Positions 15,442-25,176 are shown, counted from the first letter of the stretch. The stretch is 64,000 bases of DNA from CAVSJA01 sp963728145 (GCA_963728145.1 CAVSJA010000007.1:310001-374000); one strand, 5' to 3'. Numbers and translations are program-made. Notes: generated by a model not told the origin, from the sequence alone.

Positions 15442-16851
15442 TTAAGGAAATATCCCCAGCTCCGCATAACTAGTCGCTACTTTATTTATCGCAACAATGT
15501 AAGCAGCCGTGCGCATGTCCGGAATCTTTGGATTTGATTTCCATGCATTCATCACTTCCATTGTCGCCGTGATCATGGTTTCTTCCAAACCGCTTCGAAC
15601 AAGGTCCACTTCTTCTGGTCCGTGAAGAATGAGTTCCCTTTGCTTATTGGTAACCTTTTTGCCGGTGAGAGTCTCAATCTGACCAAGCATTTGGGTATTC
15701 TGGTTTTCAGTAAACCTTTTTTCCATCCTGCCATAACGGACATGGCTAAGGTTTTTCAACCATTCGAAATAACTTACAGTAACTCCGCCAGCATTCAGAT
15801 ACATATCCGGAACAACCAGCACACCATTCTTTGTAAAAATATCGTCGGCTTCCGGCGTCAAAGGACCATTGGCTGCTTCACCAACAATCTTTGCTTTGAC
15901 ACGGGGAGCATTTTCACCATTGATAACATTTTCTAGCGCTGCAGGAATGAGAATATCACATTCCATTTCCAGGGCGTCATTGCTCTTATCGAAATTTTTT
16001 GAACCGGGGAAATTCAGAATTGACCCGGTCTTCTTTCGATGTTCAACAACGGCATCAACATCCAATCCATCATTACTGAAAATTGCACCTTCATATTCAG
16101 CAAGTGCAACGATTTTTGAGCCAGCTTCCTGGAAAAATTTTGCAGTGTGATAACCCACATTTCCCAACCCCTGGACGATGATACGTTTGCCTTCAACACC
16201 TGTGGACAATGAAAGTTTTTTCATTACATCTTCCACATTGCACACTTCGCGCAATCCATAGAAAACTCCAAGCCCTGTGGCTTCACGCCTTCCACGAACA
16301 CCACCCTGTGTGACTGGCTTACCGGTTACGCATCCCAACGCATCAATCTCGCCGGGACGCATGCTTACATAGGTATCCACGATCCAGGCCATCTCTCTTT
16401 CGCCTGTTCCATAGTCTGGAGCAGGAACATCAATACCAGGCCCAATGAAGTTCTTTTTGATTAGTTCAGATGTATACCTCCTGGTGATCTTTTCCAGTTC
16501 GTAAGGAGTGTACTTCTTAGGATCGATGGTGATACCACCCTTTGCACCTGCAAATGGAACGTTTACGATGGCGCATTTGTAGGTCATCAACGCCGCGAGT
16601 GCCATCACTTCATCAAGGTTTACCGACATGGCGAAACGGATACCACCTTTACAGGGAAGTTTATGATGCGAATGTTGAACACGATAGGCTTTAATAACTT
16701 CAATCTTATCTCCAATCTTAACTGGAAAATGCATCCGGTATACCGCATTACATTGTTTGATCTGTTCTAAAATTCCCGGATCCCAATTGGTAAACGCAGC
16801 GGCTTTATCGAAACTCTTCTCAACCGCGCCAAAAAAACTGTACTCTGACAT
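15442..16851 (-). CDS. Glu/Leu/Phe/Val family dehydrogenase (probable NAD-type glutamate dehydrogenase)
   Basis: 469 residues. It interconverts glutamate with 2-oxoglutarate and ammonia. The glutamate-dehydrogenase active-site set is complete: Lys68 (KGGIRF), Lys92, Lys104 (FAGAKGG) and Asp146 (VPAPDYGT), spaced as in hexameric bacterial enzymes. The NAD-binding GLGNVGYHTAKFFQEAG motif lies near 228-244. Length and sequence are close to the RocG/GudB type. Coenzyme choice cannot be settled by eye. The gene is monocistronic with repeats at both ends. Confidence 0.93.
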   Translation of the reverse strand: MSEYSFFGAVEKSFDKAAAFTNWDPGILEQIKQCNAVYRMHFPVKIGDKIEVIKAYRVQHSHHKLPCKGGIRFAMSVNLDEVMALAALMTYKCAIVNVPFAGAKGGITIDPKKYTPYELEKITRRYTSELIKKNFIGPGIDVPAPDYGTGEREMAWIVDTYVSMRPGEIDALGCVTGKPVTQGGVRGRREATGLGVFYGLREVCNVEDVMKKLSLSTGVEGKRIIVQGLGNVGYHTAKFFQEAGSKIVALAEYEGAIFSNDGLDVDAVVEHRKKTGSILNFPGSKNFDKSNDALEMECDILIPAALENVINGENAPRVKAKIVGEAANGPLTPEADDIFTKNGVLVVPDMYLNAGGVTVSYFEWLKNLSHVRYGRMEKRFTENQNTQMLGQIETLTGKKVTNKQRELILHGPEEVDLVRSGLEETMITATMEVMNAWKSNPKIPDMRTAAYIVAINKVATSYAELGIFP

Positions 16852-16892
16852 GACTAGCTAAATTTATTTTTTAATATGACAAGCAATGGGGG

Positions 16893-16976
16893 AAGCTTCG
16901 AGCTTTGAGCTTCGAGCCGTGAGCTGGACAAACTTGTTCGCAGCTCGCAGCTCGCAGCTCAAAGCTCATGGCTGGT
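16893..16976. repeat. AGCTCRM 7-bp inverted arrays
   Basis: Units GAGCTTTGAGCTTCGAGC on the left are complemented by AGCTCGCAGCTCGCAGCTCA on the right, with a 15-base loop region. The right arm runs into the stop end of ccmD. Same architecture as the GGTTGACAA family but a different unit. Confidence 0.75.
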
Positions 16977-17181
16977 TTTTCTCCAATTTCGAAATCTTTC
17001 TATCGAGCCTTATTACATATAGAAACAATCCTAACAAAATAGTTACTACAACAAGTATTACCACATAGATCTTTCCATCGGCTCTCAAACCTGTTGCTTC
17101 GTTGATGTTTTCACCGCCTTGTGCAAGTAAACTGGTGCTACAGATCACCATCAAAATAAGAATGGCCAGGATTTGTTTCAT
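16966..17181 (-). CDS. ccmD: CcmD-like small membrane protein
   Basis: 71 residues with a signal-like N-terminus (1-21), one strong membrane helix at about 38-57 (YVVILVVVTILLGLFLYVI) and a basic C-terminal tail, the layout of CcmD-family proteins of Bacteroidota. Its ATG overlaps the ccmC stop codon by four bases (ATGA), so the two are translationally coupled. CcmD helps hold heme-loaded CcmE at CcmC in system I; the partners here support the assignment. Confidence 0.85.
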   Translation of the reverse strand: MKQILAILILMVICSTSLLAQGGENINEATGLRADGKIYVVILVVVTILLGLFLYVIRLDRKISKLEKNQP

Positions 17182-17867
17182 TTAAAATCGTGTTTTTTTT
17201 CAATTAAGAGGCCGGTGCGGATCCATAGTGTAGCAATCCATGTTCCTAATAATGTCCATCCCAGAACCGCAGGCCAGAAGATCATTCTCATTGCCGGATC
17301 AAGGCTGTTGCCACTCAACGCGGGATTACCTTCAACGCCTTTACCACCCGGATGAAGTGATTCAACCATTCTGGGAAGGATCATGATCAATGGTATGTAC
17401 ATGAAATAGGCAAAGATGTTATAGACCGCAGCAACTCTTCCTCTTTTGTCCAGATCAACAATGGAATTGCGCAATACGAAATAGGCAAAATAGATCAGCA
17501 ACGCAATGGCAGCTCCGATTTGCTTCGGATCATTGCTCCACGGACTTCCCCAGGTATAATTTGCCCAGATGGCTCCGGTAATTAAACCCAGGCAACCCAG
17601 GACTGTTGCGGCCCTTGCAAATTCCAAAGCGATCAAATCATTTTTTATACCCGGTTTGCGGAGAAATCGGATGGAGTAAACAATTGAGACGGTAAGCAGC
17701 GCCATTTGACTGAACCACATGGGCACATGAAAGAAAAAATTCCGCATGGTCTCGTACATATTGCTTTCTTCATAAGCAACCTGGTGCGGAAGTTTTACCA
17801 GGAAACCAGCAATAAAAGCGTAAACCAGTAAGATGACCGATAATATTTTCCACCAGCTAAGGCGCAT
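17178..17867 (-). CDS. ccmC: Cytochrome c maturation protein CcmC/CcsA (heme handling membrane protein)
   Basis: 229 residues with six predicted membrane helices. Conserved histidine regions are FFFHVPMWF (about 45-53) and ESLHPGG (about 169-175). The WWD-type segment reads WGSPWSNDPKQ, a divergent form common in Bacteroidota and not the classical tryptophan-rich motif. It moves heme to the periplasmic side for cytochrome c assembly. It is cotranscribed with ccmD. The GGAGTCG repeat begins two bases upstream of the start codon. Confidence 0.92.
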   Translation of the reverse strand: MRLSWWKILSVILLVYAFIAGFLVKLPHQVAYEESNMYETMRNFFFHVPMWFSQMALLTVSIVYSIRFLRKPGIKNDLIALEFARAATVLGCLGLITGAIWANYTWGSPWSNDPKQIGAAIALLIYFAYFVLRNSIVDLDKRGRVAAVYNIFAYFMYIPLIMILPRMVESLHPGGKGVEGNPALSGNSLDPAMRMIFWPAVLGWTLLGTWIATLWIRTGLLIEKKHDFK

Positions 17868-17869
17868 GA

Positions 17870-17905
17870 TTAGTCGGGAGTCGGGAGTCGGTAGTCAGGA
17901 GTTAA
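17870..17905. repeat. GGAGTCG 7-bp tandem array at the ccmC start
   Basis: Four to five units (TCGGGAGTCGGGAGTCGG, TAGTCAGGAGT) lie directly against the ccmC start codon, so they form part of the 5' leader. Same family as 10706-10743. The rest of the gap to ccmB (to 18069) holds no gene. Confidence 0.7.
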
Positions 17906-18069
17906 CCTTAAGTCACATATGCTCCGTTCTGACAGCTTCCCATTTTTACGTTTTAAGTGGGGCAAAATTAGGGGAAATCCGAAATAAAGGATGGGAATAT
18001 CCAAAAATCAACAATACTTAGTTATTGTTGATCAATTGCTAAGAAATTAAAAACAAGAGTCGAAGAAAT

Positions 18070-18732
18070 TCAATCCTTCCAAAGAAATGGAAAAAGAATG
18101 ATGGCCAGCGCAATTACAAGAATATCCAACCCTGCAAGTGCTGCGACCAACCATCCCAGGCCCGGCTGAAATACTTCGGAAAAAGCCGTATTCGAGATTT
18201 TCATCAACAAAAGAACCTGAGGAATTATAAGAGGAAAACCAAGTATTGCCATCATTGCCGCGTTCTGACCGGCACGGGCTGCAATTGCGGCGAGAAAACT
18301 GAATACGAGGCTCAGGCTTATACCGCCCAAACAAGTGATCCCAAGAAATCTCCATTCATTTTCGAGGGGATTGCCCAGCAGGATCCGGAACAATAATAAA
18401 CTCAATAAACTCATCACCACCATCAGGACCACATTAAATAAAAGTTTTGATAGAATAAAATCCCTTGGTCCTGCGATCGTATAGAAATAAAGCATTCTTT
18501 CCCTGCTTTCCTGCAGGAAGCTTTTTGCAACTGCATTCACGCAAATAAATAATTGGATCATCCAAAACAATCCGTTCCAAACCTTTTCTTCCGGTTGTTG
18601 CATTGCGAGATAAAGCACAAAGATTGTCGAAGCCACATAAAGAATGATTCCATAAAAGCTGTACTGCTGACGGACCTCAAGAAGAAGATCTTTTTTGAAT
18701 AAGGCGAATATGTGATCAATTGACCTTTTCAT
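18070..18732 (-). CDS. ccmB: Heme exporter protein CcmB
   Basis: 220 residues with six hydrophobic segments and the typical start FALFKKDLLLEVRQQYSFYGIILY, followed by FLQESRERMLYFYTIAGPRDFILSKLLFN. CcmB is the membrane subunit of the CcmAB transporter in cytochrome c maturation. It is upstream of ccmC on the same strand with a 202-base gap. The ATPase CcmA is not in the window. Confidence 0.93.
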   Translation of the reverse strand: MKRSIDHIFALFKKDLLLEVRQQYSFYGIILYVASTIFVLYLAMQQPEEKVWNGLFWMIQLFICVNAVAKSFLQESRERMLYFYTIAGPRDFILSKLLFNVVLMVVMSLLSLLLFRILLGNPLENEWRFLGITCLGGISLSLVFSFLAAIAARAGQNAAMMAILGFPLIIPQVLLLMKISNTAFSEVFQPGLGWLVAALAGLDILVIALAIILFPFLWKD

Positions 18733-18770
18733 TTTAATTCAGCTTCAATAACGCTCGACCCGCATCCAAT

Positions 18771-18912
18771 AATCCCCGACTGACTGACGTCAGTCGGGCA
18801 GGAATAATTAATAATCAATAATAAATAATTGCTCGAGATGGAGCGGTCTAAATGATAGCAAGCAACATCATTCCAGAAGAATTATTGATTATTAATTATT
18901 GATTATTGATTA
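18771..18912. repeat. Composite palindrome: GACTGACGTCAGTC plus ATAATCAATA inverted arms
   Basis: CCCGACTGACTGACGTCAGT continues into CGGG as a near-perfect palindrome. It is followed by AATAATTAATAATCAATAAT and, after about 50 bases, by its inverted copy ATTATTGATTATTAATTATT. The same combination of parts is found at 8596-8720. Confidence 0.7.
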
Positions 18913-18934
18913 TTTCCTTGAATATTGAGTGTTT

Positions 18935-19504
18935 CTATCCTCCCGCATGATAACATACTCTACACCTCGGCTCATAAATATCCATCTCCCCAACCACCAC
19001 CTGCTCTGAATGGTCCGATTTGCGATAGGAGTAGTTAGCGATATTTCCACATTTTACGCAGATCGCGTGCAGCTTGGTAATAAAATCAGCTTTTGCCAAA
19101 AGTTGCGGCATCTGTCCAAATGGACGACGCATATAATCCATATCAAGTCCCGCAACAATTACCCGAACTCCGCGCCTGGCTAATTGGTCGCAGGTCTCGG
19201 CGATCTGATCATCGAAGAATTGAGCTTCATCAATACCAACTACATCTGCATCACGCGTAAGAAGTAAAATGGTCTGAGAGTTATCGACAGGGGTGGAAAC
19301 GATAGCATTCTCATCATGGGAAACAATTTTCTGCATATCGTACCGTACGTCGATCCTGGGCTTGTAAATCTCCACTTTGAGGTTAGCGATCCTCGCTCTT
19401 TTCAGGCGGCGGATCAATTCTTCGGTTTTGCCGCTGAACATTGAGCCACAAATCACTTCAATCCAGCCCCTTCGCTCCCCGGAAAGATTAGGTTCTATAA
19501 ACAT
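18935..19504 (-). CDS. tdk: Thymidine kinase (type II)
   Basis: 189 residues. It phosphorylates thymidine with ATP in the salvage pathway. The P-loop is Gly20-Ser-Met-Phe-Ser-Gly-Lys-Thr27, the Walker B-like IDEAQFF has Asp92/Glu93, and a structural zinc site is formed by Cys149, Cys152, Cys181 and Cys184. The lasso region GNIANYSYRK binds the base. Length is normal. It is divergent from the hypothetical gene at 19582. Confidence 0.97.
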   Translation of the reverse strand: MFIEPNLSGERRGWIEVICGSMFSGKTEELIRRLKRARIANLKVEIYKPRIDVRYDMQKIVSHDENAIVSTPVDNSQTILLLTRDADVVGIDEAQFFDDQIAETCDQLARRGVRVIVAGLDMDYMRRPFGQMPQLLAKADFITKLHAICVKCGNIANYSYRKSDHSEQVVVGEMDIYEPRCRVCYHAGG

Positions 19505-19581
19505 GCTATGCTAAAAAACGGAATGAAAATTGATTAATTTTAGGAAACCGAAACCTGCCAAACCAAAAAGTACCCAATATC

Positions 19582-20259
19582 ATGGAACGTTTAGCTACAC
19601 TAATTGGCAAATTAAACGAACAATTTGCACAAAACGCTGATCCGGCTCAATTAATGGTTACCATTCAATTGATCCAGGGGGAGCTTATTCGCCTGTCGTC
19701 CACGTCTGGGAAGACTTTGAGCACTTCTAAGGTAGCCGTTGTAATGCCTTCGGTGAAAAAATATTCCGGCTCAGATCCTTCAAATTTTCCCATCGAAAAA
19801 GAGCAGGAAATCTTACAGGTAATTGAGAAAAATGGCAATCACCAGACCCCAAAAGTCCAGGAAGAAAAACTGCCTTCTTTTAATCCTTTGACTGAAGTTC
19901 CGACCCTCGCGCACCAGCCGGGACCCAAGGAATTGAACGAATGGATAGGATCCACCCAATCTTCACTAAATGATAAGTTAAAAGAAGAAGTGAAGGAAAT
20001 AGGTCATTTTCTAACGGATTCGCCTGTCCGCGATTTAAAAAAAGCGATTGGAATTAATGACCGTTATGTCTTCATCAGTGAGCTGTTCCGTGGTGATGAA
20101 ACCATGTATGAACGCAGTATTAAAACTATAAATGGCTTCCGCATCTTCCCCGAAGCAGAATATTGGATAGAAAGGGAATTGAAGGTGAAGTTGGGATGGG
20201 ATGATAACAAAGAAATTACCCGCCACTTCTATCAATTGGTCAAAAGACGTTTCTCCTGA
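19582..20259 (+). CDS. Conserved hypothetical protein of Bacteroidota
   Basis: 225 residues, cytoplasmic by composition. A helical N-terminal part (residues 1-40, MERLATLIGKLNEQF) is followed by a low-complexity linker (45-120), and a conserved C-terminal helical domain (125-225) contains DLKKAIGINDRYVFISELFRGDETMYERSIKTIN. I have seen this C-terminal pattern in other Bacteroidota proteins next to tdk-like genes but know no function. Its last 28 bases overlap the convergent waaA gene. Confidence 0.7.
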   Translation: MERLATLIGKLNEQFAQNADPAQLMVTIQLIQGELIRLSSTSGKTLSTSKVAVVMPSVKKYSGSDPSNFPIEKEQEILQVIEKNGNHQTPKVQEEKLPSFNPLTEVPTLAHQPGPKELNEWIGSTQSSLNDKLKEEVKEIGHFLTDSPVRDLKKAIGINDRYVFISELFRGDETMYERSIKTINGFRIFPEAEYWIERELKVKLGWDDNKEITRHFYQLVKRRFS

Positions 20260-21602
20260 ATGAACTGAAGGATCTTATCAGTTGCGCCCTTTTTCCTGTA
20301 AACATAATTCCTCGACGCTTCTGACGACTCTTTATAAAGTTGTTTATCAGAAAATATTTCATCAAATAGTTTTTCCAGCTCCAACGCATTCTCAACAGTA
20401 AATCCACCACCTTCGTCTATCAATTCAATTGCTTCGATATACTTATCAAATACAGGTCCGAACACAACAGGCTTACCATACACCGCTGCTTCAAGAACAT
20501 TGTGCACCCCATCATCGCCAAATCCTCCACCCACGTAAGCAATCGTTGCATATTTATAAAGACGCGATAGCATTCCGATATTATCAATGATCAAAACATT
20601 CGCTTCTTCTCTTTCATTTACGGTTTCAGCTTGCCTATTGCCTATTGCCCATTGCTTATTGCTCATCCACTCCGAATACCTCACACTATTCTTAAACAAC
20701 TTTTCAGCTTCTTTCAAATGTTCCTCGTCCACTTCATGCGGAGCAATTATAAATCTTATTTGAGGGTTGGAGTTTGCATAGTGGTCCAGCTCTTCTTCAT
20801 CCGCATCCCATGTGCTTCCTGCAACCACAACATTCTTATCTCCACAAAATTCTCCAATACCGTCCAAAGGAGTGAATTGTGATGCGATCTGAACGACGCG
20901 ATCAAAGCGGGTATCTCCACATATCGTAACATTTTCAGTGTAGCCAAGGCTGGCAAGTAAATCCCTCGAGCCTTCGTTTTGTACGAGCAAATGCGAAAAA
21001 CTTTCCAGCATGTACCGATGTAGGCGGCCATACCATTTGAAAAAAGGTTGATCCTTTCGAAATACCCCAGAAACGAGGATAGCGGGAATCTTTCGACGCT
21101 TCAATTCTGAAAGATAATAGTACCAGTAATCATATTTGATCCACAAAACAAATTGGGGTTGGACGATGTCAAGAAGTCTCTTTGCGTTTCTTTTTGAATC
21201 TGTAGGCAAATAAAAAATATAATCTGCACCAACGTAATTTTTTTGGGCCTCGTAACCTGAAGGAGAGTAAAAGGTAAGGAGGATCTTGCTGGTCGGATAT
21301 TCTTTCCGGATGCCATCAAGTACCGGTCTTCCCTGCTCAAATTCCCCAAGTGAGGAACAGTGAATCCAAATAAGTGGGGAAACCTTTTGGGGAAAGGCTT
21401 CTGTCAATTTTGGAAATATTCCCTTACGTCCATTGACCCATAATCTTGCCTTAGGGTTCCAATTTGCAGCAAGTTTCACGGTAATACGGTATAGCCGGAG
21501 AAGGAGATTATAGAAAAAAAGGTGCAAATGGATTATTTTTTGGTTAGCAAATGTATAATCATTCTTTATAAGTGCGGGTTGCCTGTTCATAGCATTGCGC
21601 AT
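20232..21602 (-). CDS. waaA: 3-deoxy-D-manno-octulosonic acid transferase (KDO transferase)
   Basis: 456 residues as drawn. It transfers KDO from CMP-KDO to lipid A at the inner membrane. There is an N-terminal membrane-associated helix (FFYNLLLRLYRITVKLA, 29-45), then the catalytic loop SLGEFEQGRP around Glu87/Glu89, and a GT-B C-terminal domain ending in YVGGGFGDDGVHNVLEAAVYGKPVVFGP. The first about 25 residues look unnatural, so the real start may be further in. Residues 311-325 (SNKQWAIGNRQA) are encoded by a GCAATRG intergenic-type repeat at 20630-20670, inserted in frame in a surface loop just before VLIIDNIGMLSRLY. KdsA at 9.9 kb feeds the same pathway. Confidence 0.94.
   Translation of the reverse strand: MRNAMNRQPALIKNDYTFANQKIIHLHLFFYNLLLRLYRITVKLAANWNPKARLWVNGRKGIFPKLTEAFPQKVSPLIWIHCSSLGEFEQGRPVLDGIRKEYPTSKILLTFYSPSGYEAQKNYVGADYIFYLPTDSKRNAKRLLDIVQPQFVLWIKYDYWYYYLSELKRRKIPAILVSGVFRKDQPFFKWYGRLHRYMLESFSHLLVQNEGSRDLLASLGYTENVTICGDTRFDRVVQIASQFTPLDGIGEFCGDKNVVVAGSTWDADEEELDHYANSNPQIRFIIAPHEVDEEHLKEAEKLFKNSVRYSEWMSNKQWAIGNRQAETVNEREEANVLIIDNIGMLSRLYKYATIAYVGGGFGDDGVHNVLEAAVYGKPVVFGPVFDKYIEAIELIDEGGGFTVENALELEKLFDEIFSDKQLYKESSEASRNYVYRKKGATDKILQFIQEKRLLTN
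20630..20670. repeat. GCAATRG tandem array inside the waaA coding sequence
   Basis: Five to six 7-base units (TTGCCTA, TTGCCTA, TTGCCCA, TTGCTTA, TTGCTCA) of the family that is otherwise intergenic (9.6, 41.8, 53.9 kb). The inserted length keeps the waaA frame open. Confidence 0.85.
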
Positions 21603-21652
21603 CCCGCTTTTTTCATGTAGGTTTGTGCCCGTTTTGGAATCAAAAGGTAGTT

Positions 21653-22800
21653 ATGCGGCAGATACAAATGGTTGATTTAAAGCAGCAATATGCACAAAAT
21701 TAAGCCTGAAGTGGATAAGGGTATTCAGGAGGTGATCGATAATGCTGCCTTTATTCAGGGTAACGCAGTTACGGACTTTGCCCAGGCCCTTTCGGGGTAC
21801 CTCGGGTTTATCATGTTATCCCCTGTGCCAACGGAACTGATGCCCTTCAGATCGCAATGATGGCGCTTGACCTTCAACCGGGCGATGAAGTAATTACTCC
21901 TTCTTTTACTTATATCGCAACCACAGAAGTTATTGCATTGCTGAGATTGACACCTGTTTTTGTGGAGGTAGATCCAAAGACTTTTTGCATGGATCCGAGA
22001 GAGTTGGAAAAGGCCATTACTCCAAAAACAAAAGCGATTGTTCCGGTTCATTTATATGGCAATGTGGCTCCGATGGAAGAGATCATGGAAATTGCCAACC
22101 GGAGAAGCATAAACGTAGATTGAAGACAATGCCCAGGCAATTGGATCCGATTATACGTTCAATGATGGCAAAACTGTAAGAAGACAGGAACTATCGGACA
22201 ATTGGTGCTACTTCATTTTTCCCTTCAAAAAATCTTGGGTTGTTATGGAGATGGTGGAGCAATATTCACCGATGATGAGACGTTAGCCGAACAGGTTAAA
22301 AATGATTGCAAATCATGGCCAGAGTCAAAGAGATATTACCATGATATGGTGGGATGCAATAGCCGGCTGGATACCATACAGGCTGCTATTCTGAATGTAA
22401 AACTGAAACATCTGGATGAATATATTGCGGCCCGGAAGAAAGGCGGCTGATTTTTATGACAAGGCATTTGCCGGTCATCCAAAAATCACGACACCCTTAC
22501 AGGGCTGCGTATAGCAATCATGTTTTTCACCAGTATACCTTGCTACTGGATGGCGTTGACCGGAGATGGATTGAATGCATTTCTTGGCAGAATCCGGACA
22601 TTCCTTCCATGATCTATTATCCGGTACCGGCACATCGGCAAAAAATGTTTGAAGCATTTTGTGGAAGCTGACGATCAATCTGACGGTTACCGATTGGCTA
22701 ACCGAACGGGTGATCTCTTGCCGATGCATACCGAACTGGATGAGGAGCAACTGAGATTATATCAGTGACAAAGTTTTGGAGTTCATCAATAATATTATAA
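21653..22800 (+). pseudogene. DegT/DnrJ/EryC1/StrS aminotransferase, frameshifted
   Basis: The three frames read in turn give one full-length sugar aminotransferase: MVDLKQQYA, then IPCANGTDALQIAMMALDL, ITPSFTYIATTEVIALL, KAIVPVHLYGNVAPMEE, EDNAQAIGSDYTF, FFPSKNLGCYGDGGA (PLP lysine in PSKN), HDMVGCNSRLDTIQAAIL and a final LPMHTELDEEQLRLY. Such enzymes make amino sugars on UDP- or dTDP-sugars. At least six frame changes are needed, for example near 21703, 21800, 22123, 22180, 22240 and 22440, many beside short homopolymers. Residue-level conservation is otherwise intact, so sequence error is more likely than decay. The end is uncertain; the frame runs towards ugd. Confidence 0.82.
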
Positions 22801-22844
22801 TCATTTACATTATCATACCTAACCTAAACCTAATAAAAACTAAG

Positions 22845-24187
22845 ATGAAAATTGCTGTTGTTGGAACTGGATATGTTGGATTGGTAACCGGTACCTGTTT
22901 TGCAGAAACCGGTAATAATGTTACCTGTGTGGATATTGACAAGAATAAAGTCGATAAGCTTACTCAATGGAGAGATCACTATTTACGAACCCGGACTTGA
23001 AAAATTATTTCTTGCGTAACCTGAAAGAAGAACGACTTCATTTTACCACAAATCTTGCAGAAGGTATCAAAGATGCACTGATCATTTTTCTCGCATTGCC
23101 CACACCTCCCGGTGAAGATGGTTCTGCTGATTTGAAATATATTTTAGGTGTTGCAGATGATCTTGGAAAATTAATTGACAGATTATAAAGTTATTAGTTG
23201 ATAAAAGCACGGTGCCTGTTGGAACTGCTGAAAAAGTGAGAGCAGCTATTGCCAAAAATTATTCAGGTGAATTTGATGTAGTATCTAATCCTGAATTTTT
23301 ACGGGAAGGTGTAGCCGTGGAAGATTTTATGAAACCTGACCGGGTAGTGATTGGCACTGAATCAGAAAGGGCAAAGAAAGTAATGAGCGATTTGTATGCA
23401 CCTTTGTTCGCCAGGGTAATCCTGTTATTTTTATGGATGAACGATCTGCTGAATTTACCAAATATGCAGCTAATTCATTTCCTGGCAACCAAGATCTCTT
23501 TCATGAATGAGATCGCACAGCTTTGCGAAAAAGCTGGGAGCTGATGTGGATATGGTTCGTCGGGGAATTGGAAGTGATGAACGAATTGGAAAACGATTTT
23601 TGTTTCCTGGCATTGGTTATGGCGGAAGTTGTTTTCCAAAAGATGTACAGGCACTGGCGAAATCATCAAAGGAAGTAAATTATGATTTCAAGATATTGAA
23701 TGCCGTAATGGAGGTAAATGAGGAACAAGAAGCTGCATCTAATTCCCAAGATTAAAAAATATTTTAATAATGACCTGAAGGGAAAAACGTTTGCACTTTG
23801 GGGTCTTGCATTCAAACCAAATACTGATGATATCCGCGAAGCACCGGCATTATACATGATTGATGCATTGCTTACAGCAGGAGCAACGGTTTGTGCATAT
23901 GATCCTGAAGCAATGAATAATGTAGAAACATTATTGGGCGATAAGATCAATTATGCAGAGAACCAATATGATGCTTTGAAAGGATGCAGATGCCTTGATC
24001 ATTGCCACGGAATGGAATGAATTCCGAACACCTGATTTTCTGAAAATCGTTACTAGCACTGAAAAACAAAGTGATCTTCGATGGCCGTAATCTGTTTGAC
24101 ACAAATGCTATAAAAGAATTGGGATTTTATTATGAAAGCGTAGGCAGAGAAACAGCCATTCCCACGAATGGAACACACCACAAATAA
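22845..24187 (+). pseudogene. ugd: UDP-glucose 6-dehydrogenase, frameshifted
   Basis: Piecing the frames together gives a complete protein of about 440 residues: MKIAVVGTGYVGLVTGTCFAE (NAD Rossmann), DKSTVPVGTAEKVR, VVSNPEFLREGVAVEDFMKPDR, GIGYGGSCFPKDVQAL with the catalytic Cys, ALWGLAFKPNTDDIREAP, and a C-terminal IFDGRNLF. It oxidises UDP-glucose to UDP-glucuronate. Frame changes are seen near 22965, 23185, 23420, 23525, 23725, 23990 and 24050. The stop TAA is at 24185-24187, eight bases before the next gene. UDP-glucuronate is the substrate of the next gene, so the two form a pathway unit. Confidence 0.88.
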
Positions 24188-24194
24188 AACTGCA

Positions 24195-25176
24195 TGGCTA
24201 CACAAAGAGTATTAATTACCGGCGCAGCCGGTTTCCTGGGTTCTCATTTATGTGATCGGTTTATAAAGGAAGGATTTCATGTTATTGGAATGGATAACCT
24301 GATCACCGGCGATCTGCGGAATATTGAACATCTGTTCAAATTAGAACAATTTCGAATTTTATCATCATGATGTTTCCAAATTCATTCATGTTCCGGGCGA
24401 ACTGGATTATATTCTTCATTTTGCTTCACCTGCAAGCCCGATCGATTATTTGAAAATTCCCATCCAGACATTGAAAGTTGGTTCATTGGGAACCCATAAT
24501 TGCCTTGGGCTGGCCAAAGCAAAGAATGCAAGAATTCTGGTGGCATCTACATCTGAAGTTTATGGTGATCCCATGGTGCATCCGCAAACCGAAGAATACT
24601 GGGGAAATGTAAATCCTGTTGGACCACGTGGAGTATATGATGAAGCGAAACGATTCCAGGAAGCGATCACAATGGCCTATCATACTTTTCATGGATTGGA
24701 AACAAGGATCGTTCGGATTTTTAATACCTATGGTCCACGAATGAGATTGAATGACGGAAGAGCATTACCTGCATTTATCGGGCAGGCTTTGCGTGGAGAA
24801 GATCTTACTGTTTTTGGTGATGGTAGCCAGACAAGAAGTTTTTGTTATGTTGATGACCTGGTCGAAGGTATTTATCGGTTGCTGATGAGCGATTATCACT
24901 TGCCGGTGAATATTGGCAATCCTGATGAAATTTCACTGAAAGAATTTGCAGAAGAGATTATAGCTTTGACCGGCACTAAACAAAAAATTATTTATAAACC
25001 ATTGCCTGTTGATGATCCAAAACAACGACAGCCGGATATTACTAAGGCAAAGAAATTATTGGACTGGGAACCCAAAGTACGCAGGAGAGAGGGATTGAAA
25101 ATCACTTATGAATATTTCAAATCTTCCACCAGAAGAATTGAATAAACATCCAAAGGAATTCGTGAGCAGCAAATGA
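24195..25176 (+). pseudogene. UDP-glucuronate decarboxylase (UDP-xylose synthase), SDR family, frameshifted
   Basis: Residues read as VLITGAAGFLGSHLCDRFI, DNLITGDLRNIEHL, HFASPASPIDY, STSEVYGDPMVHPQTEEYWGNVNPVGPRGVYDEAKRFQE (YxxxK in YDEAK), IFNTYGPRMRLNDGR and GDGSQTRSFCYVDDLVEG. The ASPASP and NPVGPRGVYDEAKR segments identify UDP-glucuronate decarboxylase. Two frame changes are needed: near 24355 and near 25125. After the second, the natural C-terminus ends at the TGA at 25174-25176. It makes UDP-xylose from the product of the preceding ugd. Confidence 0.87.

Noticed and set aside
15218..15445. Open frame with VNPVNPVNPFNPF repeats
   Set aside because: A product of the 9-bp array; no start context and no conservation expected.
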